From contig NC_052018.1 in NCBI RefSeq assembly GCF_015832195.1, positions 60,201,666 to 60,265,665 of the forward strand: a stretch of DNA of 64,000 bases, given 5' to 3'. Origin of the DNA: Motacilla alba alba. Its lineage: Eukaryota > Chordata > Aves > Passeriformes > Motacillidae. Shown here piece by piece: positions 14,583-25,064 of this stretch (position 1 is the first letter of the stretch; each line of letters opens with the position of its first letter). The position numbers were made by a program, and so were the translations under genes. Below the pieces are notes generated by a model. The model was not told where the DNA came from. It was given only the letters and a program-made list of their open reading frames with translations, and did not search any database.

Positions 14583-15391
14583 ATCATAGAATCATAGAAT
14601 AAGCTGAAGGGGCCCATCAGGATCATCGAGTCCAGCTCCTGGACTTGAGCAGGACACCCCAAGAGTCACACCATGTGCCGAGAGCATTGTCCAAACACTT
14701 CTTGAACTCAGACAGGCTTGGTGCTGTGACCACTTCTCTGGAGAGCCTGTTCCAGTGCTCAAGCACAGTCTGGATGAAGAACATTTTTCAAATATCCAAC
14801 CTAAACCTCCTCTGACACAGCTTCAGGCCATTCTGTTGAGTCCTGCCTCTGATGATAAGAGTGAAGGGATTGGTAACTGCCCCTCAGCTTCCCCTTGTGA
14901 GGAAGTTGTAGACAGAGATGAGGTCTCCCCTCAGTATCCTCCAGGCTGGACAAGCCAGGTGACCTCAGCCACTCCTCATGCTGCTTCCCCTAAGGCCCTT
15001 CACCATCTTGGCTGCCCTCCTTTGGATGCTCTCTAATAGCTTAATATCTTTTTCATATTGTGGCACCCAAAACCGCCCCCAGCACTGGAGGTGAGCCCAC
15101 CCCAGCTCAGAGCAGAGCAGAACAATCCCCTCCCTTGCCCGGCTGGCCGTGCTGTGCCTGATGCCCCCCAGGACAGGGTTGGCTCTCCTGGCTGCCAGGA
15201 CACTGCTGATTCATGTTCAACTTGCCATTGACCAGGACCCCCAGGTCCCTTTCTGCAGCACTGCTCTCCAGCCCCTCATTCCCCAGTCTGTGCACACAAC
15301 CAGGGTTGCCCCATCCAAGATGCAGAATCCAGCACTTGGTTAAACTTCATAGGATTGGTGATTGCCCAAACCCTCTAATTTGTCAAGGTCT
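14583..15391 (-). mobile_element. CR1 LINE, 5'-truncated, minus strand
   Basis: A non-LTR retrotransposon of the bird and reptile CR1 group. Its 3' end lies at the low coordinate, where TCATAGAATCATAGAAT is the complement of the tandem ATTCTATG repeats that end avian CR1 copies instead of a poly(A) tail. Running into the element, the usual landmarks follow in order: the GATCATCGAGTCCAGCTCC segment, the CCTGTTCCAGTGCTCAAGCAC segment, and the GATGAGGTCTCCCCTCAGT segment. Similarity fades near 15391, so the copy is truncated at its 5' end, as most CR1 copies are. It keeps the ORF2 tail and the 3' UTR but no complete gene. No clear target duplication is expected for CR1 and none is seen. Confidence 0.95.
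15203..15295 (-). pseudogene. remnant of CR1 ORF2 (reverse transcriptase C-terminal tail)
   Basis: Within the CR1 copy, the minus strand reads a short frame with [20 protein letters not shown], the conserved block after the reverse-transcriptase domain in CR1 ORF2. It lacks the endonuclease and the polymerase catalytic region, and the frame loses similarity past about residue 31, so it is a dead fragment. It matters only as confirmation of family and orientation. Confidence 0.78.
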
Positions 15392-16370
15392 TAATTTTGA
15401 CCAGGCTGCTCACATTACAAAAACACCTCTGATGCTGGTGCTCAGGCCAAGGTGCAATCAGCCCCATGCCTTGCTGTGGTATGGCACTGGCTGGGCTGCA
15501 CGTGAAGGGAAAGGGATGTCAGCAGAGCAACACTCAGCTCCAAGGGTGCTGCCACATATCCCCAAACCACGGCCGGCATCGCCTCTGGAACTGTCCTAGC
15601 GAGTGAGCAATGCTTTGCAAAGGACCTTCTCCAGCAACAGAAAATGAAATAACAAGAGGAACTCTCTCTCAGAACACTAAGTGTATGTAAAGCTTGCTCC
15701 CATTCTCCAGCTATTTAACACAGAAATAGTTTAAATACCTTGCAGCTAGGTTTGTCTCACATCACGTTTTTAAGTGGCAATGACTTTAATAGATATCTTG
15801 GAAAAATAAAGAACCATTTAAATATGTAAATCTAAATGATTGAACAAAAAGAATCACATGGCAATTTCTATCAAAATATCTCTAGATTTTTAAAAATAAA
15901 ACAATAGTTGGAGAAACCTTGAACCTCCAAACAAATACAACTTAGAGTCAGAAAAACATTATTTGCTTCTGCAGTAATGCAATTTATAAGAGAAGACCCA
16001 TACACACACTGAAGCACTTATGGGACTGGAAACTAAGTCCCAGTAAAAAAAGAAGTTAAAAGAATCTGAAATGATTGCATTCGTGCAGAAGAGTTCATAT
16101 GTACTGCATCCTGTGGAATAAACATGCCTGTGTCAAGCTGCATCGCAGAAATCTGGGCTGGGCAGATGGCAAGGGGACTGGAACATAATTACTCCCACCA
16201 TGACCCACACATGTTGCCTGGTAAAACAACAATTCAGTGTCCTAGCTACGTCCGCTTCAAATGGATGTGATCACCCTGTACAAATGTCAGCAACGTTGCC
16301 CCTTAAAATATCCAGCTACATATGTATAGATATTTTGACAGGAAGTCAAAACACGCTTAGTTACACCTTT
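15392..16370. other. single-copy DNA left of the satellite
   Basis: Unique AT-rich DNA between the CR1 copy and the array. No gene is recognised. The last bases before the array (16340-16370) carry no obvious duplicate of the sequence right of the array. Confidence 0.55.
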
Positions 16371-16529
16371 CGGGAAGGGAAACGGATTCTTGTGAACCCA
16401 AAAAGAAAGGCTTAGAAAGCTTCTGGAAAGGAGACAGGATCAAAAGAAATGCAACCAAAAACACCGCAAAAATCCCAGAAAACAGGGACATAGACAGCCT
16501 ACCAAAAAATAGTCTGGGAGGCAATGAGG
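16371..16529 (-). repeat. inverted, diverged copy of the satellite B-tail (left terminus of the array)
   Basis: Read on the minus strand, this segment matches the last ~160 bp of the satellite B half, from CCTCATTGCCTCCCAGACC to the palindrome arm. I count about 13 substitutions over 159-165 bp, so about 92% identity; the forward units agree with each other far better. It begins inside the palindrome arm (CCTTTCGGGAAGGGAAACGG). The switch to forward orientation falls at about 16530-16537. The array therefore starts with an outward-facing palindrome arm, mirroring its right end. Its higher divergence fits a boundary copy that has escaped homogenisation. Confidence 0.9.
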
Positions 16530-16865
16530 GGATCATAATATCGTCAGCTGATGCCATCCCATGCTTTTTGATGGCTTTCACTTCTGCCACGATTTTTTTT
16601 TTTTTTTTTTAGTATCCTTTCCTTGTCTCAGATATCTTCCCCACAAAGGTGTGTCCTCCTCTTTGATTTTCCTCCTGATGTTGCAAGATCTGTGAGCTTC
16701 GTTTTGGCACGTTTTGCTCCTTTGCACAGCACCTCATTGCCTCCCAGACCATTTTCTGGTAGGCTGTCCATGTCCCAGTTTTCTGGGATTTTTGCGCTTT
16801 TTTCGGTTGCATTTCATTTCATCCTATCTCCTTTCCAGAGGCTTTCTAAGCCTTTCTTTTTGGGT

Positions 16866-16936
16866 TCGCAAGATTCCGTTTCCCTTCCCGAAAGGAAATG
16901 AAATTTCCTTTCGGGAAGGGAAACGGAATCTTGCGA
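16866..16936. repeat. 71-bp perfect palindrome, one per satellite unit (first copy)
   Basis: Two 34-base arms that are exact reverse complements (16866-16899 and 16903-16936) flank the 3-base loop GAA. The same structure recurs with loops starting at 17717, 18530, 19344, 20157, 20970, 22587, 23404, 24215, 25843, 26655, 27469, 28284, 29097, 29913, 30728, 31542, 32352, 33165, 33980, 34796 and 35612. Two further copies, in units 7 and 11, are altered. The other 22 copies appear identical. Each arm has three CpG sites, although CpG is scarce in the flanking DNA. Half A lacks the palindrome at the corresponding place (CAGGATTTCAATGG), so it looks like an insertion into an ancestral B monomer. The strand can fold into a hairpin or cruciform. 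Confidence 0.97.
16879..16923. promoter_or_regulatory. nine phased TTC/GAA pentamers (candidate heat-shock element array)
   Basis: Inside the palindrome, TTC or GAA occurs at 16880, 16885, 16890, 16895, 16900, 16905, 16910, 16915 and 16920, exactly every 5 bp. The order is TTC TTC GAA GAA GAA TTC TTC GAA GAA. It includes the inverted cores TTCCCGAA, GAAATTTC and TTCGGGAA. Heat-shock factors bind arrays of nGAAn pentamers, best in alternating orientation; here orientation alternates only at these three junctions, with same-orientation pentamers between them. Part of the pattern follows from palindromy and purine-rich composition. Binding is inferred, not shown. The motif recurs in the other 21 intact palindromes. 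Confidence 0.35.
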
Positions 16937-19900
16937 TTTCAATGGGGACCAATTGGGCTATCTTTGCTCCATGTCCCTGCACTTGATGCCATCCCATGCC
17001 TTTCGATGGCTTTCGCTTCGGCCGTGAAATTTTTTGCATTTTTTCTTTTTTCTTCGGTATCCATGCCATGTCTCTCACATCCTCCCATCAAAGTTGTGTC
17101 TTCCTTTTTGATTTTTTCTCCTGATTTTGCCACCTCTGTGAGCTTACTTTTGACATGTTTTGGCCCTTTGCACTGCACCGCATGGAATCCTGCTCCATTT
17201 TCTTGTAGTCACCAAATCTCCCAATTTTTTTTTTTTTCCCTTCAATTGCATTTCCTTTGATGGTCTCTCCATTCCCGAGTGTTTGTGAGTCCTTCTTTGC
17301 TGTTTCCAGGATTTCAATGGCCATCAATCTTGGCAAGCTTTGCTCCATATCTCTTCAGCTGATGCCATCCCATGCTTTTTGATGGCTTTCACTTCTGCCA
17401 CGATTTTTTTTTTTTTTTTTTTTTTTTAGTATCCTTTCCTTGTCTCAGATATCTTCCCCACAAAGGTGTGTCCTCCTCTTTGATTTTCCTCCTGATGTTG
17501 CAAGATCTGTGAGCTTCGTTTTGGCACGTTTTGCTCCTTTGCACGGCACCTCATTGCCTCCCAGACCATTTTCTGGTAGGCTGTCCATGTCCCAGTTTTC
17601 TGGGATTTTTGCGCTTTTTTCGGTTGCATTTCATTTCATCCTATCTCCTTTCCAGAGGCTTTCTAAGCCTTTCTTTTTGGGTTCGCAAGATTCCGTTTCC
17701 CTTCCCGAAAGGAAATGAAATTTCCTTTCGGGAAGGGAAACGGAATCTTGCGATTTCAATGGGGACCAATTGGGCTATCTTTGCTCCATGTCCCTGCACT
17801 TGATGCCATCCCATGCCTTTCGATGGCTTTCGCTTCGGCCGTGAAATTTTTTGCATTTTTTCTTTTTTCTTCGGTATCCATGCCATGTCTCTCACATCCT
17901 CCCATCAAAGTTGTGTCTTCCTTTTTGGTTTTTTCTCCTGATTTTGCCACCTCTGTGAGCTTACTTTTGCCATGTTTTGGCCCTTTGCACTGCACCGCAT
18001 GGAATCCTGCTCCATTTTCTTGTAGTCACCAAATCTCCCAATTTTTTTTTTTTCCCCTTCAATTGCATTTCCTTTGATGGTCTCTCCATTCCCCAGTGTT
18101 TGTGAGTCCTTCTTTGCTGTTTCCAGGATTTCAATGGCCATCAATCTTGGCAAGCTTTGCTCCATATCTCTTCAGCTGATGCCATCCCATGCTTTTTGAT
18201 GGCTTTCACTTCTGCCACGATTTTTTTTTTTTTTTTTTTTAGTATCCTTTCCTTGTCTCAGATATCTTCCCCACAAAGGTGTGTCCTCCTCTTTGATTTT
18301 CCTCCTGATGTTGCAAGATCTGTGAGCTTCGTTTTGGCACGTTTTGCTCCTTTGCACGGCACCTCATTGCCTCCCAGACCATTTTCTGGTAGGCTGTCCA
18401 TGTCCCAGTTTTCTGGGATTTTTGCGCTTTTTTCGGTTGCATTTCATTTCATCCTATCTCCTTTCCAGAGGCTTTCTAAGCCTTTCTTTTTGGGTTCGCA
18501 AGATTCCGTTTCCCTTCCCGAAAGGAAATGAAATTTCCTTTCGGGAAGGGAAACGGAATCTTGCGATTTCAATGGGGACCAATTGGGCTATCTTTGCTCC
18601 ATGTCCCTGCACTTGATGCCATCCCATGCCTTTCGATGGCTTTCGCTTCGGCCGTGAAATTTTTTGCATTTTTTCTTTTTTCTTCGGTATCCATGCCATG
18701 TCTCTCACATCCTCCCATCAAAGTTGTGTCTTCCTTCTTGATTTTTTCTCCTGATTTTGCCACCTCTGTGAGCTTACTTTTGACATGTTTTGGCCCTTTG
18801 CACTGCACCGCATGGAATCCTGCTCCATTTTCTTGTAGGCACCAAATCTCCCAATTTTTTTTTTTTTTCCCTTCAATTGCATTTCCTTTGATGGTCTCTC
18901 CATTCCCCAGTGTTTGTGAGTCCTTCTTTGCTGTTTCCAGGATTTCAATGGCCATCAATCTTGGCAAGCTTTGCTCCATATCTCTTCAGCTGATGCCATC
19001 CCATGCTTTTTGATGGCTTTCACTTCTGCCACGATTTTTTTTTTTTTTTTTTTTAGTATCCTTTCCTTCTCTCAGATATCTTCCCCACAAAGGTGTGTCC
19101 TCCTCTTTGATTTTCCTCCTGATGTTGCAAGATCTGTGAGCTTCGTTTTGGCACGTTTTGCTCCTTTGCACGGCACCTCATTGCCTCCCAGACCATTTTC
19201 TGGTAGGCTGTCCATGTCCCAGTTTTCTGGGATTTTTGCGCTTTTTTCGGTTGCATTTCATTTCATCCTATCTCCTTTCCAGAGGCTTTCTAAGCCTTTC
19301 TTTTTGGGTTCGCAAGATTCCGTTTCCCTTCCCGAAAGGAAATGAAATTTCCTTTCGGGAAGGGAAACGGAATCTTGCGATTTCAATGGGGACCAATTGG
19401 GCTATCTTTGCTCCATGTCCCTGCACTTGATGCCATCCCATGCCTTTCGATGGCTTTCGCTTCGGCCGTGAAATTTTTTGCATTTTTTCTTTTTTCTTCG
19501 GTATCCATGCCATGTCTCTCACATCCTCCCATCAAAGTTGTGTCTTCCTTCTTGATTTTTTCTCCTGATTTTGCCACCTCTGTGAGCTTACTTTTGCCAT
19601 GTTTTGGCCCTTTGCACTGCACCGCATGGAATCCTGCTCCATTTTCTTGTAGTCACCAAATCTCCCAATTTTTTTTTTTCCCTTCAATTGCATTTCCTTT
19701 GATGGTCTCTCCATTCCCCAGTGTTTGTGAGTCCTTCTTTGCTGTTTCCAGGATTTCAATGGCCATCAATCTTGGCAAGCTTTGCTCCATATCTCTTCAG
19801 CTGATGCCATCCCATGCTTTTTGATGGCTTTCACTTCTGCCACGATTTTTTTTTTTTTTTTTTTTTTAGTATCCTTTCCTTGTCTCAGATATCTTCCCCA

Positions 19901-21745
19901 CAAAGGTGTGTCCTCCTCTTTGATTTTCCTCCTGATGTTGCAAGATCTGTGAGCTTCGTTTTGGCACGTTTTGCTCCTTTGCACGGCACCTCATTGCCTC
20001 CCAGACCATTTTCTGGTAGGCTCTCCATGTCCCAGTTTTCTGGGATTTTTGCGCTTTTTTCGGTTGCATTTCATTTCATCCTATCTCCTTTCCAGAGGCT
20101 TTCTAAGCCTTTCTTTTTGGGTTCGCAAGATTCCGTTTCCCTTCCCGAAAGGAAATGAAATTTCCTTTCGGGAAGGGAAACGGAATCTTGCGATTTCAAT
20201 GGGGACCAATTGGGCTATCTTTGCTCCATGTCCCTGCACTTGATGCCATCCCATGCCTTTCGATGGCTTTCGCTTCGGCCGTGAAATTTTTTGCATTTTT
20301 TCTTTTTTCTTCGGTATCCATGCCATGTCTCTCACATCCTCCCATCAAAGTTGTGTCTTCCTTTTTGGTTTTTTCTCCTGATTTTGCCACCTCTGTGAGC
20401 TTACTTTTGACATGTTTTGGCCCTTTGCACTGCACCGCATGGAATCCTGCTCCATTTTCTTGTAGTCACCAAATCTCCCAATTTTTTTTTTTTTTCCCTT
20501 CAATTGCATTTCCTTTGATGGTCTCTCCATTCCCCAGTGTTTGTGAGTCCTTCTTTGCTGTTTCCAGGATTTCAATGGCCATCAATCTTGGCAAGCTTTG
20601 CTCCATATCTCTTCAGCTGATGCCATCCCATGCTTTTTGATGGCTTTCACTTCTGCCACGATTTTTTTTTTTTTTTTTTTAGTATCCTTTCCTTGTCTCA
20701 GATATCTTCCCCACAAAGGTGTGTCCTCCTCTTTGATTTTCCTCCTGATGTTGCAAGATCTGTGAGCTTCGTTTTGGCACGTTTTGCTCCTTTGCACGGC
20801 ACCTCATTGCCTCCCAGACCATTTTCTGGTAGGCTGTCCATGTCCCAGTTTTCTGGGATTTTTGCGCTTTTTTCGGTTGCATTTCATTTCATCCTATCTC
20901 CTTTCCAGAGGCTTTCTAAGCCTTTCTTTTTGGGTTCGCAAGATTCCGTTTCCCTTCCCGAAAGGAAATGAAATTTCCTTTCGGGAAGGGAAACGGAATC
21001 TTGCGATTTCAATGGGCACCAATTGGGCTATCTTTGCTCCATGTCCCTGCACTTGATGCCATCCCATGCCTTTCGATGGCTTTCGCTTCGGCCGTGAAAT
21101 TTTTTGCATTTTTTCTTTTTTCTTCGGTATCCATGCCATGTCTCTCACATCCTCCCATCAAAGTTGTGTCTTCCTTTTTGGTTTTTTCTCCTGATTTTGC
21201 CACCTCTGTGAGCTTACTTTTGCCATGTTTTGGCCCTTTGCACTGCACCGCATGGAATCCTGCTCCATTTTCTTGTAGGCACCAAATCTCCCAATTTTTT
21301 TTTTTCCCTTCAATTGCATTTCCTTTGATGGTCTCTCCATTCCCCAGTGTTTGTGAGTCCTTCTTTGCTGTTTCCAGGATTTCAATGGCCATCAATCTTG
21401 GCAAGCTTTGCTCCATATCTCTTCAGCTGATGCCATCCCATGCTTTTTGATGGCTTTCACTTCTGCCACGATTTTTTTTTTTTTTTTTTTAGTATCCTTT
21501 CCTTGTCTCAGATATCTTCCCCACAAAGGTGTGTCCTCCTCTTTGATTTTCCTCCTGATGTTGCAAGATCTGTGAGCTTCGTTTTGGCACGTTTTGCTCC
21601 TTTGCACGGCACCTCATTGCCTCCCAGACCATTTTCTGGTAGGCTGTCCATGTCCCAGTTTTCTGGGATTTTTGCGCTTTTTTCGGTTGCATTTCATTTC
21701 ATCCTATCTCCTTTCCAGAGGCTTTCTAAGCCTTTCTTTTTGGGT

Positions 21746-21811
21746 TCGCAAGATTCGTTTCCCTTCCCGAAAGAAGAAATTTCCTTTCGGAAGGGAAACG
21801 GAATCTTGCGA
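21746..21811. repeat. decayed palindrome of satellite unit 7
   Basis: This copy is 66 bp rather than 71. One base is missing in the outer left arm (GATTCG for GATTCCG), three around the loop, and one in the right arm (TTCGGAAGG for TTCGGGAAGG). The 5-bp phasing of GAA/TTC is broken. The same unit has other private changes (CTTTTGATGG in A, CCTAATTTTG, TTTTAGCCC), which marks it as an older copy that missed recent homogenisation. Confidence 0.9.
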
Positions 21812-24800
21812 TTTCAATGGGGACCAATTGGGCTATCTTTGCTCCATGTCCCTGCACTTGATGCCATCCCATGCCTTTTGATGGCTTTCGCTTCGGCCGT
21901 GAAATTTTTTGCATTTTTTCTTTTTTCTTCGGTATCCATGCCATGTCTCTCACATCCTCCCATCAAAGTTGTGTCTTCCTTTTTGATTTTTTCTCCTAAT
22001 TTTGCCACCTCTGTGAGCTTACTTTTGACATGTTTTAGCCCTTTGCACTGCACCGCATGGAATCCTGCTCCATTTTCTTGTAGGCACCAAATCTCCCAAT
22101 TTTTTTTTTTTTTCCTTCAATTGCATTTCCTTTGATGGTCTCTCCATTCCCCAGTGTTTGTGAGTCCTTCTTTGCTGTTTCCAGGATTTCAATGGCCATC
22201 AATCTTGGCAAGCTTTGCTCCATATCTCTTCAGCTGATGCCATCCCATGCTTTTTGATGGCTTTCACTTCTGCCACGATTTTTTTTTTTTTTTTTTTAGT
22301 ATCCTTTCCTTGTCTCAGATATCTTCCCCACAAAGGTGTGTCCTCCTCTTTGATTTTCCTCCTGATGTTGCAAGATCTGTGAGCTTCGTTTTGGCACGTT
22401 TTGCTCCTTTGCACGGCACCTCATTGCCTCCCAGACCATTTTCTGGTAGGCTCTCCATGTCCCAGTTTTCTGGGATTTTTGCGCTTTTTTCGGTTGCATT
22501 TCATTTCATCCTATCTCCTTTCCAGAGGCTTTCTAAGCCTTTCTTTTTGGGTTCGCAAGATTCCGTTTCCCTTCCCGAAAGGAAATGAAATTTCCTTTCG
22601 GGAAGGGAAACGGAATCTTGCGATTTCAATGGGCACCAATTGGGCTATCTTTGCTCCATGTCCCTGCACTTGATGCCATCCCATGCCTTTCGATGGCTTT
22701 CGCTTCGGCCGTGAAATTTTTTGCATTTTTTCTTTTTTCTTCGGTATCCATGCCATGTCTCTCACATCCTCCCATCAAAGTTGTGTCTTCCTTTTTGGTT
22801 TTTTCTCCTGATTTTGCCACCTCTGTGAGCTTACTTTTGACATGTTTTGGCCCTTTGCACTGCACCGCATGGAATCCTGCTCCATTTTCTTGTAGGCACC
22901 AAATCTCCCAATTTTTTTTTTTTTTCCCTTCAATTGCATTTCCTTTGATGGTCTCTCCATTCCCCAGTGTTTGTGAGTCCTTCTTTGCTGTTTCCAGGAT
23001 TTCAATGGCCATCAATCTTGGCAAGCTTTGCTCCATATCTCTTCAGCTGATGCCATCCCATGCTTTTTGATGGCTTTCACTTCTGCCACGATTTTTTTTT
23101 TTTTTTTTTTTTTTAGTATCCTTTCCTTGTCTCAGATATCTTCCCCACAAAGGTGTGTCCTCCTCTTTGATTTTCCTCCTGATGTTGCAAGATCTGTGAG
23201 CTTCGTTTTGGCACGTTTTGCTCCTTTGCACGGCACCTCATTGCCTCCCAGACCATTTTCTGGTAGGCTGTCCATGTCCCAGTTTTCTGGGATTTTTGCG
23301 CTTTTTTCGGTTGCATTTCATTTCATCCTATCTCCTTTCCAGAGGCTTTCTAAGCCTTTCTTTTTGGGTTCGCAAGATTCCGTTTCCCTTCCCGAAAGGA
23401 AATGAAATTTCCTTTCGGGAAGGGAAACGGAATCTTGCGATTTCAATGGGCACCAATTGGGCTATCTTTGCTCCATGTCCCTGCACTTGATGCCATCCCA
23501 TGCCTTTCGATGGCTTTCGCTTTGGCCGTGAAATTTTTTGCATTTTTTCTTTTTTCTTCGGTATCCATGCCATGTCTCTCACATCCTCCCATCAAAGTTG
23601 TGTCTTCCTTTTTGGTTTTTTCTCCTGATTTTGCCACCTCTGTGAGCTTACTTTTGACATGTTTTGGCCCTTTGCACTGCACCGCATGGAATCCTGCTCC
23701 ATTTTCTTGTAGGCACCAAATCTCCCAATTTTTTTTTTTTTCCCTTCAATTGCATTTCCTTTGATGGTCTCTCCATTCCCCAGTGTTTGTGAGTCCTTCT
23801 TTGCTGTTTCCAGGATTTCAATGGCCATCAATCTTGGCAAGCTTTGCTCCATATCTCTTCAGCTGATGCCATCCCATGCTTTTTGATGGCTTTCACTTCT
23901 GCCACGATTTTTTTTTTTTTTTTTTTGTATCCTTTCCTTGTCTCAGATAACTTCCCCACAAAGGTGTGTCCTCCTCTTTGATTTTCCTCCTGATGTTGCA
24001 AGATCTGTGAGCTTCGTTTTGGCACGTTTTGCTCCTTTGCACGGCACCTCATTGCCTCCCAGACCATTTTCTGGTAGGCTGTCCATGTCCCAGTTTTCTG
24101 GGATTTTTGCGCTTTTTTCGGTTGCATTTCATTTCATCCTATCTCCTTTCCAGAGGCTTTCTAAGCCTTTCTTTTTGGGTTCGCAAGATTCCGTTTCCCT
24201 TCCCGAAAGGAAATGAAATTTCCTTTCGGGAAGGGAAACGGAATCTTGCGATTTCAATGGGCACCAATTGGGCTATCTTTGCTCCATGTCCCTGCACTTG
24301 ATGCCATCCCATGCCTTTCGATGGCTTTCGCTTCGGCCGTGAAATTTTTTGCATTTTTTCTTTTTTCTTCGGTATCCATGCCATGTCTCTCACATCCTCC
24401 CATCAAAGTTGTGTCTTCCTTTTTGGTTTTTTCTCCTGATTTTGCCACCTCTGTGAGCTTACTTTTGACATGTTTTGGCCCTTTGCACTGCACCGCATGG
24501 AATCCTGCTCCATTTTCTTGTAGGCACCAAATCTCCCAATTTTTTTTTTTTCCCTTCAATTGCATTTCCTTTGATGGTCTCTCCATTCCCCAGTGTTTGT
24601 GAGTCCTTCTTTGCTGTTTCCAGGATTTCAATGGCCATCAATCTTGGCAAGCTTTGCTCCATATCTCTTCAGCTGATGCCATCCCATGCTTTTTGATGGC
24701 TTTCACTTCTGCCACGATTTTTTTTTTTTTTTTTTTTTAGTATCCTTTCCTTGTCTCAGATATCTTCCCCACAAAGGTGTGTCCTCCTCTTTGATTTTCC

Positions 24801-24993
24801 TCCTGATGTTGCAAGATCTGTAAGCTTCGTTTTGGCACGTTTTGCTCCTTTGCACGGCACCTCATTGCCTCCCAGACCATTTTCTGGTAGGCTGTCCATG
24901 TCCCAGTTTTCTGGGATTTTTGCGCTTTTTTCGGTTGCATTTCATTTCATCCTATCTCCTTTCCAGAGGCTTTCTAAGCCTTTCTTTTTGGGT

Positions 24994-25064
24994 TCGCAAG
25001 ATTCCGTTTCCCTTCCCGAAAGGAAATGAAATTTCCTTTTGGGAAGGGAAACGGAATCTTGCGA
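24994..25064. repeat. palindrome of satellite unit 11 with one arm substitution
   Basis: The right arm has T at 25040 where the other copies have C (CCTTTTGGG for CCTTTCGGG). This loses one CpG and one base pair of the hairpin. Shortly after it, the unit lacks one G (AATGGGACC), so this unit has a private haplotype. Confidence 0.9.

Noticed and set aside
16866..16936. CENP-B box in the palindrome or elsewhere in the unit
   Set aside because: TTCG occurs several times, but none of the occurrences I checked has the required A and CGGG at the right spacing. There is no sequence reason to call the array centromeric.
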